From NCBI RefSeq assembly GCF_002929225.1, contig NZ_PISM01000021.1:1-64000 (forward strand): a stretch of DNA of 64,000 nt, read 5' to 3'. Origin of the DNA: Stutzerimonas kunmingensis. Its GTDB lineage: Bacteria; Pseudomonadota; Gammaproteobacteria; Pseudomonadales; Pseudomonadaceae. Shown piece after piece: positions 52,489 through 62,117 of this stretch (position 1 is the first letter of the stretch; every line of letters starts with the position of its first letter). A program made the position numbers and the translations under genes. The notes under the pieces were generated by a model, which ran no database searches, had not been told where the DNA came from, and saw only the letters and a list, made by a program, of their open reading frames with translations.

Positions 52489-52935
52489 TCAGAACGGGCG
52501 GTTACAGCCGTTTGCTTTGGTCAGATCGGTGCTGCCTACAACTACGAACTTTGCTGCCAGGTTTTCGTCAGTGCCTTTGATGGCTGGTTTCCCACATTGA
52601 GAAACGCTACCGCCAACCGAGGAGCCAGTAAATACAACATAGCCCTTGTTAGAGCCAGCTACTACGCCCATGCGGTTATTTGTCGCATCGTCAATCAATC
52701 CGGCAACAACGTTGGCTGAGAGAGTACCCTCGAAGTCATTTTTTATAAAACCAGCGCGGCCAGGAATAGCTGTAAAAGCAAACTGGCGTGCCAAGTTGAT
52801 TTGCTCTGCGACATCACCGACCTTAGTGTAGCCATTTAAGATGGTTATCGGGGTTGGGCCTGTTGTGCCGGTAGCGTGGGCTCCGACAGAAATGAGGGAG
52901 GCGGAAAGGAGTGTTGCAGCAATAATCTTTTTCAT
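52489..52935 (-). CDS. Probable PilA-C: secreted C-terminal pilin subunit
   Basis: A 148-residue exported protein. It has a Sec signal peptide (MKKIIAATLLSASLISVGAHA, cleavage near residue 21) and no prepilin leader. The mature part is Gly/Val/Thr-rich, with predicted beta strands and two cysteines, Cys114 and Cys144, that bracket a 29-residue loop near the C-terminus, like the disulfide-bounded D-region of type IV pilins. It starts 19 bp after the pilA-N stop, with its own AAGGA site, and is encoded in the same direction. By analogy with Geobacter PilA-C it would supply the globular domain missing from the short pilin. The split-pilin reading is inference from layout and motifs. Confidence 0.65.
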   Translation of the reverse strand: MKKIIAATLLSASLISVGAHATGTTGPTPITILNGYTKVGDVAEQINLARQFAFTAIPGRAGFIKNDFEGTLSANVVAGLIDDATNNRMGVVAGSNKGYVVFTGSSVGGSVSQCGKPAIKGTDENLAAKFVVVGSTDLTKANGCNRPF

Positions 52936-52954
52936 CGCATAAATTCCTTTTAGC

Positions 52955-53140
52955 TTAGTTGGAGTTGGCGATGCCGCCGGTCATGATATTGCGCGCATCG
53001 GACTGAGCCGACTTGTCATACCCCTTAGCCTGGTAATCCTGAAACTGCGGAATGGCAACGGCAGCTAGGATGCCGATGATCGCGACTACGATCATCAGTT
53101 CGATCAGCGTGAAACCCTTTTGCTTCTTGATGGACTTCAT
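52955..53140 (-). CDS. pilA: Short type IV pilin PilA-N (major pilin)
   Basis: A 61-residue prepilin: leader MKSIKKQKG, then mature [20 protein letters not shown] with Glu5, the PilD cleavage/methylation motif G-F. The mature protein has only 52 residues: the N-terminal helix, [20 protein letters not shown] and a short GGIANSN tail. Typical Pseudomonas pilins have about 140 mature residues. Phe1, Phe24, Tyr27 and Tyr32 fall at the positions of the aromatics of Geobacter PilA. The start at 53140 has AAGGAG. The reading frame ends cleanly and the next gene has its own ribosome site, so it does not look like a decayed pilin. Confidence 0.85.
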   Translation of the reverse strand: MKSIKKQKGFTLIELMIVVAIIGILAAVAIPQFQDYQAKGYDKSAQSDARNIMTGGIANSN

Positions 53141-53190
53141 TGACAAAGCTCCTTGTGTTGGAAAGGTCGTTGGACCTGAGGGGGATATAA

Positions 53191-53206
53191 GCGGATTCCA
53201 TGCCAA
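53191..53206 (-). promoter_or_regulatory. Sigma-54 (-24/-12) promoter of the pilin operon
   Basis: On the minus strand TTGGCATG-N4-CCGCT, with the essential GG and GC exactly ten bases apart (GG at 53204-53203, GC at 53192-53191). It lies about 50 bp before the pilA-N start. Pseudomonas pilA genes are normally RpoN/PilR-dependent, and rpoN is also in this window. Confidence 0.7.
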
Positions 53207-53481
53207 CTCACTGTGAGTGGAGTGATAAACGTATGTGGGGAATCGATTTATAGCCCTTTTCTGTGACCTTATGCTGGTTTTTGCAGGTTGTCGACCGCGT
53301 GGAGCGCTTGCCGTGACGGGCTGTAATGCGAAGCGGGCGGCTGTTTTAGATAAACGAATCAGTCATGAAGGATCTTTTTTTGTCCTCATGTGACAAAAAA
53401 GGTCATCTAGGAAGTGCGGGTTTGGCACGCCGAGTTAACTGCGATATAAGGCGGCGATATTTCCTTTTTTGGTTTCTGTTC
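53207..53481. other. Divergent pilin-pilB intergenic region
   Basis: With the pilin 5' region it makes 341 bp without a gene between the pilA-N and pilB starts. Apart from the sigma-54 element (53191-53206), it should hold the PilR enhancer sites and the pilB promoter. An open frame runs into it from pilB (to 53365) but its N-terminal 39 codons look non-coding. I could not assign further sites. Confidence 0.5.
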
Positions 53482-55185
<1,704 letters not shown>

Positions 55186-55187
55186 AC

Positions 55188-56408
55188 ATGGCGGAAAAAG
55201 CGTTCAAAACCAGCGTGTTCATCTGGGAAGGCACTGACCGAAAAGGTGGGAAGGTCAAGGGGGAGCTGTCGGGCCAAAGCCCGTCTCTGATTCGAGCGCA
55301 ACTCCGTAAGCAAGGAATTACTCCTGGTAAGGTTCGCAAAAAATCCATCCCGCTTTTTGGCGGTGGCAAAAAGATCACGCCTATGGATATTGCCTTGTTC
55401 ACCCGGCAAATGGCGACGATGATGAAGGCTGGTGTACCGCTGTTGCAGTCGTTCGACATCATCGGCGAAGGCTTCGAAAACCAGAATATGCGCAAATTGG
55501 TTGATGAAATTAAGCAGGAAGTGGCGGCTGGCAATAGCTACGCTGCTTCCTTGCGCAAAAAGCCGCGTTATTTCGATGATCTATATTGCAACTTGGTAGA
55601 TTCTGGGGAGCAATCTGGATCGTTGGAGACTTTGTTGGATCGAATAGCAACCTATAAGGAAAAGACCGAAGCGTTGAAGGCCAAGATCAAAAAGGCGATG
55701 ACTTATCCTATCGCAGTGATCCTTGTGGCTATTATTGTTTCTGCAATTTTGTTGATAAAGGTGGTTCCGCAGTTTGAAAGCGTTTTTCATGGGTTTGGCG
55801 CAGAGTTGCCTGCGTTTACTATGATGGTGGTCGGGCTGTCTCGTTGGCTGCAAGAGTGGTGGTATGTGACGTTTGCGGCAATGTTTGCTATTGCGTTCTT
55901 GTTTAAACATGTCCATCAACATTCCGAAAGGCTCCGGGATAGCTTGGATCGAGCGCTTCTTAAAATGCCTATTGTAGGAGGCATTCTTTATAAATCAGCA
56001 TTGGCTAGATATGCGCGCACGCTCTCGACAACATTTGCTGCAGGCGTGCCTTTAGTGGATGCCCTCGGTTCGGTCGCCGGGGCGGCGGGCAATGTTGTGT
56101 TTCGTAATGCGGTCATGAAGATCCGCGACGAGGTGTCTTCAGGTGTGCAGTTGAATTTCTCAATGCGCGGCACTGGAGTATTCCCAGCGATGGCTGTCCA
56201 GATGGCTGCTATCGGTGAGGAGTCTGGAGCGCTAGATGAAATGCTAGATAAGCTTGCAAGCTTCTACGAGGCGGAAGTCGACAATATGGTCGACAACCTT
56301 ACAACGCTAATGGAGCCTCTGATCATGGCCGTGCTCGGTGTGCTGGTAGGTGGTTTGATTATTGCTATGTACTTGCCCATCTTCCAGCTAGGCGGAGTTA
56401 TCGGGTAA
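55188..56408 (+). CDS. pilC: Type IV pilus inner-membrane platform protein PilC
   Basis: A 406-residue GspF-family protein with two GspF repeats (FTRQMATMMKAGVPLLQSFDII..., YARTLSTTFAAGVPLVDALGSVAGAAGN...) and three transmembrane segments (near 170-195, 215-240, 370-395). It is the platform on which PilB drives pilin insertion. It starts 2 bp after pilB. GC is low: 26 of 60 bases are G or C in the line from 55741. Confidence 0.94.
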   Translation: MAEKAFKTSVFIWEGTDRKGGKVKGELSGQSPSLIRAQLRKQGITPGKVRKKSIPLFGGGKKITPMDIALFTRQMATMMKAGVPLLQSFDIIGEGFENQNMRKLVDEIKQEVAAGNSYAASLRKKPRYFDDLYCNLVDSGEQSGSLETLLDRIATYKEKTEALKAKIKKAMTYPIAVILVAIIVSAILLIKVVPQFESVFHGFGAELPAFTMMVVGLSRWLQEWWYVTFAAMFAIAFLFKHVHQHSERLRDSLDRALLKMPIVGGILYKSALARYARTLSTTFAAGVPLVDALGSVAGAAGNVVFRNAVMKIRDEVSSGVQLNFSMRGTGVFPAMAVQMAAIGEESGALDEMLDKLASFYEAEVDNMVDNLTTLMEPLIMAVLGVLVGGLIIAMYLPIFQLGGVIG

Positions 56409-56413
56409 TCGTT

Positions 56414-57277
56414 ATGTCTACATTCTTGGCCAGCCACGTGCTGGCCTTTGTTTTGTCCGCTGCTTTGCTGGGCTTGTTGATCGGCAGCTTCCTCAACGTC
56501 GTGATTTATCGCCTGCCGATCATGATGCAGCGTGAGTGGCGCGCGCAGGCGCTTGAGTATCTCGAGTGCCCGCCGGAGGCGATCAGTGGGCGCTTCAATC
56601 TGCTGCTGCCAAGCTCGCGGTGCCCGCGCTGCGACCATCAGATTCGCTCTTGGGAGAATATTCCCTTGGTCAGCTGGCTGGCCTTGCGTGGCAAGTGCTC
56701 GTCCTGCCGGGCGCCGATCAGTAGTCGCTACCCCCTTGTGGAGTTGGCGTGCGGCCTGCTTTCTGGCTATGTCGCTTGGCATTTCGGTTTCACCTGGCAG
56801 GCTGGAGCAATGCTGTTGCTGACCTGGGGATTGGTGGCGATGAGCATGATCGATATCGATCATCAGTTGCTGCCCGATTCGCTGGTTCTGCCGTTGTTGT
56901 GGCTTGGTCTCATCCTGAACAGCTTCGGCTTGTTCGTATCGCTTGAAAGTGCACTGTGGGGAGCGGTAGCGGGATATCTGAGCCTGTGGTCGGTTTATTG
57001 GCTGTTCAAGCTGGTCACCGGCAAAGAAGGTATGGGCTATGGCGATTTCAAACTGCTTGCGATGTTAGGAGCTTGGGGTGGCTGGCAGGTGTTACCACTT
57101 ACCATCCTACTGTCGTCGGTGGTTGGGGCTGTTCTTGGCACAATCCTGTTGCGGGTGCAGCGCGCCGAGAGCAGCACGCCCATCCCTTTCGGTCCCTACT
57201 TGGCGATCGCCGGCTGGATCGCGTTGCTTTGGGGTGACTGGATTACCGAGAGCTATCTCCAGTTCGCGCGCTTCTAA
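56414..57277 (+). CDS. pilD: Prepilin peptidase/N-methyltransferase PilD
   Basis: A 287-residue aspartyl membrane protease. The cytosolic CxxC pairs are C70/C73 and C95/C98. Catalytic Asp residues lie in SMIDIDHQLLPD (Asp147 or Asp149 by position) and in the GMGYGDFKLLAMLGAW motif. It cleaves the leader of PilA-N before FTLIE and methylates the new N-terminus, and also serves type II secretion pseudopilins. It starts 5 bp after pilC. Confidence 0.95.
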   Translation: MSTFLASHVLAFVLSAALLGLLIGSFLNVVIYRLPIMMQREWRAQALEYLECPPEAISGRFNLLLPSSRCPRCDHQIRSWENIPLVSWLALRGKCSSCRAPISSRYPLVELACGLLSGYVAWHFGFTWQAGAMLLLTWGLVAMSMIDIDHQLLPDSLVLPLLWLGLILNSFGLFVSLESALWGAVAGYLSLWSVYWLFKLVTGKEGMGYGDFKLLAMLGAWGGWQVLPLTILLSSVVGAVLGTILLRVQRAESSTPIPFGPYLAIAGWIALLWGDWITESYLQFARF

Positions 57278-57408
57278 GTCGGACACTATTGCTGAGTCGA
57301 AAGCCGTTCCGCCGACTTGTACTCTTAACGAAAGACGTTCTGGGCTTGCGCTTCGCAGGCTGAGTAGTTACTACTGCGCGTCCTGTTTTTAGTCTGGGTG
57401 TGGTTGCA

Positions 57409-58017
57409 ATGAAACCCTGGATTCTCGGGTTGACTGGCGGCATTGGTAGTGGCAAGACCGCGGTGCTGGATCGCTTCGCCAGTCTGGGCGTACATGTCGT
57501 CGATGCCGATCAGGCGGCGCGCTGGGTGGTCGAGCCGGGGCGGCCAGCGTTGCTGCAGATTGCCGAGCGCTTCGGCTCAGGCATCTTGCTCACGGACGGC
57601 TCTCTGGATCGAAAAGGGCTGCGTGAGCGTATATTCGATAACCCGGCCGACAGGCAGTGGTTGGAACAGCTGCTGCATCCTCTGATTCGAGCTGAGATCG
57701 CCAGGCATCTCGCCTTGGCTGAGTCGCCTTACGCCATCATGGCTTCTCCGCTCCTGATCGAGTCAGGGCAGTACCGTCAGGTCAATCGTGTGCTGGTTGT
57801 GGACGTCCCTGTGTCACTCCAGGTTGCGCGCACGATGGCACGTGATCAAGTCAGTGAGGAGCAGGTGCGGGCGATTCTCAAGGCGCAGGCCAGTCGTGAA
57901 GCGCGCCTGCAACATGCCGATGATGTGCTGGTAAATGATCGAGATCTGTCGTGGCTAGGGTCGGAGGTCGAGCGATTGCACCGCTTTTATTTGACGTTAC
58001 GAGGAGGGCAGGTATGA
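57409..58017 (+). CDS. coaE: Dephospho-CoA kinase CoaE
   Basis: A 202-residue P-loop kinase ([35 protein letters not shown]). Last step of CoA synthesis. The ATG at 57409 is preferred over an in-frame GTG at 57400. It overlaps yacG by four bases. Confidence 0.94.
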   Translation: MKPWILGLTGGIGSGKTAVLDRFASLGVHVVDADQAARWVVEPGRPALLQIAERFGSGILLTDGSLDRKGLRERIFDNPADRQWLEQLLHPLIRAEIARHLALAESPYAIMASPLLIESGQYRQVNRVLVVDVPVSLQVARTMARDQVSEEQVRAILKAQASREARLQHADDVLVNDRDLSWLGSEVERLHRFYLTLRGGQV

Positions 58018-58211
58018 CCGCTGCGATAGTTGAGTGTCCGACGTGTAGAGCGCCGGTAGAGTGGGGGCCACAAAGCCCAAGCCGGCCGTTCTGTTCCGAT
58101 CGTTGCAAGCTTATCGATCTTGGTGCCTGGGCGTCGGAAGCGCACGCGATTCCAGGCGATGAGCTCGAGGATGATCTGTTCTCCGGTGACATGCCTCCGC
58201 GCGAGCACTAG
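58014..58211 (+). CDS. yacG: DNA gyrase inhibitor YacG
   Basis: A 65-residue zinc-finger protein with ligands C8, C11, C27 and C31 ([25 protein letters not shown]). It binds GyrB and inhibits gyrase. The order pilD-coaE-yacG is conserved in Pseudomonas. Confidence 0.93.
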   Translation: MTAAIVECPTCRAPVEWGPQSPSRPFCSDRCKLIDLGAWASEAHAIPGDELEDDLFSGDMPPREH

Positions 58212-58221
58212 CGCTTTGACG

Positions 58222-58902
58222 CTACTTGTCTTCTTTCCATGGCGCCTGCAGATAGCGGCTTTGATTGAAACTTTCCATCCAGTCCGGGTAGAAAACCACC
58301 AGGGCAGTAATGGCTGTGCCGTTGATGAAGGCTTCGGGGAACATGACCAGCCATAGGTAGCCGGCAAAATCCGCCAGCCAAGGCGGCATCGGGTAGCGAC
58401 CATCTAGTAGCAGTACGCCGAGCGATGCCAGGATGCACGCCAATGCTGCGAGCGCCGCTGGAAAGAATCCAGCGAAGAAAATAAAGACGAACAGATTGCG
58501 GGGTTGGGCGCGTTCGACGAGCCGCGCGCATACAACCGTGACCAGCACTGGGATCAAGACCAGCAGGATGCCGTTCATGCCCAGGGCTGCAACTTGTTGA
58601 TGGCCTGTCAGTGTCAGGCCGACCTGGGCGATGAGGGCGGCGATGATTGCCAGTGGCCAGTCCAACAACAAGGTGACGGCTGTCAGCCCAATGAAGTGGA
58701 ATGAAAGGCCCGAATCGAAGTCCCTTCGCACCAGCCAGAGCAGAAAGATCGAAAGCATTGCGCCGAACAGCAAGTGCTGACGGCGAGTATCACTGAAGAG
58801 CTCGACCCAGGGAGCTCGCCAGGCCGCCCATAACAGCGCGATCACATAGATTATCCAGCCTGCCAGCAGGCTGGATGGAGCAAGCAGGTGGGCGGCGATC
58901 AT
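58222..58902 (-). CDS. Energy-coupling factor-type permease (CbiM-like), orphan
   Basis: A 226-residue membrane protein with about seven helices. It has the CbiM-like pattern FHFIGLTAVTLLLDWPLAIIAALIAQ and an invariant-looking ALGMNGIL, both typical of ECF permeases for Co, Ni or other small cofactors. No ECF ATPase or T-component gene lies nearby. It converges with yacG, with only 10 bp between the stops. Confidence 0.75.
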   Translation of the reverse strand: MIAAHLLAPSSLLAGWIIYVIALLWAAWRAPWVELFSDTRRQHLLFGAMLSIFLLWLVRRDFDSGLSFHFIGLTAVTLLLDWPLAIIAALIAQVGLTLTGHQQVAALGMNGILLVLIPVLVTVVCARLVERAQPRNLFVFIFFAGFFPAALAALACILASLGVLLLDGRYPMPPWLADFAGYLWLVMFPEAFINGTAITALVVFYPDWMESFNQSRYLQAPWKEDK

Positions 58903-58964
58903 ACTAGTGATTCCTTTGTACCCGTTGTTGCCGGCGCGCAGCCGTCGGTGCTTCTCGAAGGGGC

Positions 58965-60002
58965 TTAGGGGGCTGGATTCGGCTGTTCTGTGTGGATCGC
59001 TTCAATTGCGGCTAGCACTTCACTTGAGAGCGTAATTTCGGCGCTACGGATATTCGACTCAAGTTGCTCTAGTGATGTCGCGCCGATGATATTGCTGGTG
59101 ACGAAGGGTCGCGCTGTGACATAGGCAAGCGCCATCTGTGCTGGATCCAGCCCATGCTCGCGAGCCAGTTTAATGTACCGAGAGCATGCGGCTTTGGCCT
59201 GGGGGTTGTTATAACGTGCGAAGCGTTCAAAGAGCGTGAGGCGCGCGCTGGCAGGGCGAGCACCGTTTTCGTATTTGCCGCTGAGCATGCCGAATGCCAG
59301 TGGCGAGTACGCGAGTAAGCCGCATTGTTCACGGATGCTGATTTCCGCCAGGCCAACCTCGAAACTGCGATTGAGCAGGTTATAAGGGTTCTGTATCGAA
59401 ACCGAACGCGGCAAGCCGCGAGCTTCGGCTAATTGCAGGTATTTCATCGCGCCCCAAGGCGTTTCGTTGGACAGTCCGATGTGGCGGATTCTGCCCGCTT
59501 TGACTTCGGCATCGAGCGCTTCGAGAGTTTCTTCCAGTGGAGTGAAGTCGCCTTCTTGATGTCGGTAGCCCAGCTGCCCGAAAAAGTTGGTGCTGCGTTC
59601 CGGCCAATGCAGCTGGTACAGGTCGATCCAGTCGGTTTGCAGACGCCGAAGGCTGTTATCGAGCGCGGTGCGGATCTGTTCGCGATTGAATTTGGGTTGA
59701 CCGCCGCGAATGTGTGTAATGCCGTTTCCGGGTCCCGCGATCTTCGTGGCTATGATCCAGTCGGCTCTGTCGCCCCGGCTCTGGAAGTAATTTCCTATGT
59801 ATTGCTCAGTGGTTGCGTAGGTTTCCGGGCGCGGCGGCACCGGATACATCTCGGCCGTATCTATGAAGTTGATGCCGGCAGTCTTCGCGCGGTCGATCTG
59901 GGCGAATGCCTGGGCCTGGTCGTTCTGTTCTCCCCATGTCATGGTGCCGAGGCACAGTGAACTGACTTTCAGATTTGTGCGGCCGAGTGAGCGATATTCC
60001 AT
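58965..60002 (-). CDS. NADP(H)-dependent aldo-keto reductase (Tas family)
   Basis: A 345-residue AKR (TIM barrel) with start MEYRSLGRTNLKVSSLCLGTMTWGEQN. The catalytic tetrad is visible as Asp and Tyr in FIDTAEMYP, Lys in IIATKIAGP and His in LYQLHWPER. Its physiological substrate is unknown. In Pseudomonas this gene is usually next to rplM-rpsI, as here. Confidence 0.88.
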   Translation of the reverse strand: MEYRSLGRTNLKVSSLCLGTMTWGEQNDQAQAFAQIDRAKTAGINFIDTAEMYPVPPRPETYATTEQYIGNYFQSRGDRADWIIATKIAGPGNGITHIRGGQPKFNREQIRTALDNSLRRLQTDWIDLYQLHWPERSTNFFGQLGYRHQEGDFTPLEETLEALDAEVKAGRIRHIGLSNETPWGAMKYLQLAEARGLPRSVSIQNPYNLLNRSFEVGLAEISIREQCGLLAYSPLAFGMLSGKYENGARPASARLTLFERFARYNNPQAKAACSRYIKLAREHGLDPAQMALAYVTARPFVTSNIIGATSLEQLESNIRSAEITLSSEVLAAIEAIHTEQPNPAP

Positions 60003-60433
60003 GCAATACCTCGCGTGATCTGAGACTGAGTGCCGAAGAGCTTAACGAAGACGGGACGGCTTGTGCTCATGAGAGTGTTCGACGTATCCGAAGTGCCCTG
60101 GATGTCACGCTGGCAGATATCTGGAGTGAGGCTCGCTATTTGGTGGGCTGTGCCTGCTTGAGGGTGGGTGTAGCGGAATTCGATAACTATAAATGTCGGT
60201 TGCTATTTTGCTGGTAATCAGGATAATTCCGCAGCCTGTCGCCGGGGATGCCTAGCCTGTCGACGCAACCTAAAGGTAGGAGATGCCTAGCCTACCGAAC
60301 CACTGCCGTGGCGGACGCGCTGACCCGAGCCCCCGATAGCGTCTGTTTCCGGCTGTCCTGGCCTTGCCAGGGCGAGCACCATTCAGTAAGATTCGCCGTC
60401 TTATTTTCAGGGCGGCCCCTGAGGCTATAACGA
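60003..60433. other. Divergent region between the aldo-keto reductase and rplM
   Basis: 431 bp without a convincing gene. It holds a direct repeat GATGCCTAGCCT at 60247-60258 and 60282-60293, the second copy inside a GGTAGG...CCTACC hairpin, and the rplM promoter. I see nothing else. Confidence 0.5.
60364..60392 (+). promoter_or_regulatory. Sigma-70 promoter of rplM-rpsI
   Basis: TTGCCA (60364-60369), a 17-base spacer and TAAGAT (60387-60392), followed by a GC-rich discriminator TCGCCGTC as in stringently controlled ribosomal promoters. A short leader of about 35 bases precedes the ATG; a GAGG site lies before rplM. Confidence 0.65.
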
Positions 60434-60862
60434 ATGAAGACATTTACTGCTAAACCGGAAACCGTCAAGCGCGACTGGTTCGTCGTCGACGCTGCCGGCC
60501 AGACCCTGGGTCGTCTGGCAACCGAAATCGCTAGCCGCCTGCGTGGCAAGCACAAGCCGGAATACACCCCTCACGTGGATACTGGCGATTACATCGTCGT
60601 GATCAACGCTGAGCAAGTGCGTGTGACTGGTGCCAAGACTACAGACAAGGTGTACTACTCTCACTCCGGTTTCCCGGGTGGCATCAAGTCGATCAGCTTC
60701 GAGAAGCTGATCGCCAAGGCGCCCGAGCGTGTGATCGAGACCGCGGTCAAAGGCATGCTGCCGAAGAACCCGCTGGGTCGCGACATGTATCGTAAGCTGA
60801 AGGTGTACAAGGGTGCCAGCCACCCGCACACCGCTCAGCAGCCCCAAGAACTGAAGATTTAA
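60434..60862 (+). CDS. rplM: 50S ribosomal protein L13
   Basis: A 142-residue L13 ([52 protein letters not shown]...). It is early-binding in 50S assembly. It is 14 bp before rpsI, the universal rplM-rpsI pair. Confidence 0.97.
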   Translation: MKTFTAKPETVKRDWFVVDAAGQTLGRLATEIASRLRGKHKPEYTPHVDTGDYIVVINAEQVRVTGAKTTDKVYYSHSGFPGGIKSISFEKLIAKAPERVIETAVKGMLPKNPLGRDMYRKLKVYKGASHPHTAQQPQELKI

Positions 60863-60876
60863 CGGAATAGTTCATT

Positions 60877-61269
60877 ATGTCGGCGACTCAAAATTACGGC
60901 ACTGGCCGTCGCAAGACTGCAACCGCGCGCGTCTTTCTGCGCCCGGGCACTGGCAAGATCTCCATCAACAACCGTGAGCTGGATAACTTCTTCGGTCGCG
61001 AAACTGCCCGCATGGTCGTTCGTCAGCCGCTGGAGCTGACTGAGACTGTCGAGAAGTTCGACATCTACGTCACCGTTCTCGGTGGTGGTGTCAGTGGTCA
61101 AGCCGGTGCCATTCGTCACGGTATCACTCGTGCTCTGATCTCGTATGACGAAACCCTGCGCAGTCCGCTGCGTAAGGCTGGCTTCGTCACTCGCGACGCT
61201 CGTGAAGTGGAGCGTAAGAAGGTCGGTCTGCGCAAAGCGCGCAAGCGTCCGCAGTACTCCAAGCGCTAA
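60877..61269 (+). CDS. rpsI: 30S ribosomal protein S9
   Basis: A 130-residue S9 ([23 protein letters not shown], terminal basic tail [10 protein letters not shown] that reaches the P-site tRNA). Confidence 0.97.
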   Translation: MSATQNYGTGRRKTATARVFLRPGTGKISINNRELDNFFGRETARMVVRQPLELTETVEKFDIYVTVLGGGVSGQAGAIRHGITRALISYDETLRSPLRKAGFVTRDAREVERKKVGLRKARKRPQYSKR

Positions 61270-61284
61270 TCGCGCTTTCAAAAG

Positions 61285-61322
61285 AAACGCCCAGTTTCGT
61301 TCGGAGCTGGGCGTTTTTTTTT
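61285..61322 (+). terminator. Intrinsic terminator of rplM-rpsI
   Basis: A 10-bp stem (AAACGCCCAG / CTGGGCGTTT) with a 12-base loop and a long T-run, 16 bp after the S9 stop. It probably ends the ribosomal transcript before petA. Confidence 0.9.
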
Positions 61323-61523
61323 GGGTGCGTTTTTATATGGCGGTGCGACAGTGTGTCGCGCGCTGGAAAGCCTGAAGGCCGGGCATTTGGACTTATGTGA
61401 CAGGCTATTACCTTGTCAGAGGAAGGCCTTTTCTTTACCATTTGGCGAATTTTTCGCGGCCCAATTTTACGTGGTACATGCCTGCGTCAAGCAGGCCATA
61501 AGAAGCTGATGGGAGACGACTGA

Positions 61524-62117
61524 ATGAGCAATGACGGCGTGAATGCAGGCCGGCGTCGCTTCCTTGTGGCCGCCACTTCGGTGGTGGGCGCTGCAGGAGC
61601 GGTGGGTGCTGCGGTCCCGTTTGTGGGATCGTGGTTCCCGAGTGCCAAGGCCAAGGCTGCCGGTGCGCCGGTAAGGGTAAATATCGGCAAGATCGAGCCG
61701 GGACAGCAGATGGTCGCCGAGTGGCGCGGTCAGCCGGTATTTATCGTGCGTCGGACCGACGAGGTCCTCGGAAATCTGGAGAAGGTTGCCGGCCAGGTAG
61801 CCGATCCCGAGTCCAAGGCTTCCGAGCAGCCTGCTTATGTCGATCCGAAGAACCGGTCGATCAAGCCCGAGTTGCTCGTGGTGGTCGGTCTGTGTACTCA
61901 CCTCGGCTGTGCGCCGTCCTTCCGTCCTGAGGTGGCTGCGGCCGATCTCGGTGCCGATTGGCTTGGTGGGTATTTCTGTCCTTGCCATGGTTCCAAATAC
62001 GATATGGCCGGTCGCGTCTATAAGTCGCAGCCAGCTCCCTTGAACCTGCCGGTGCCCCCGCACTCGTACGAGACCGATAATGTAATCATCATCGGTGTGG
62101 ACCAGGAGAACGCCTGA
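61524..62117 (+). CDS. petA: Cytochrome bc1 Rieske iron-sulfur subunit
   Basis: A 197-residue Rieske protein. The N-terminus has a Tat-like twin-arginine (GRRRFL) and a membrane anchor (about 14-37). The cluster ligands are C124/H126 and C152/H155, in CTHLGC and CPCHGS, with the disulfide pair C129/C154. It accepts electrons from ubiquinol and passes them to cytochrome c1. It starts the petABC operon and overlaps petB by one base. Confidence 0.96.
   Translation: MSNDGVNAGRRRFLVAATSVVGAAGAVGAAVPFVGSWFPSAKAKAAGAPVRVNIGKIEPGQQMVAEWRGQPVFIVRRTDEVLGNLEKVAGQVADPESKASEQPAYVDPKNRSIKPELLVVVGLCTHLGCAPSFRPEVAAADLGADWLGGYFCPCHGSKYDMAGRVYKSQPAPLNLPVPPHSYETDNVIIIGVDQENA

Noticed and set aside
52955..53140. 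Short pilin as a frameshifted pseudogene
   Set aside because: The next gene has its own ribosome site and a full Sec signal peptide rather than pilin sequence in another frame, so two separate genes are the simpler reading.
53365..53481. N-terminal extension of PilB
   Set aside because: The 39 extra residues have no pilin-ATPase similarity, and the ATG at 53482 gives the normal length and beginning.
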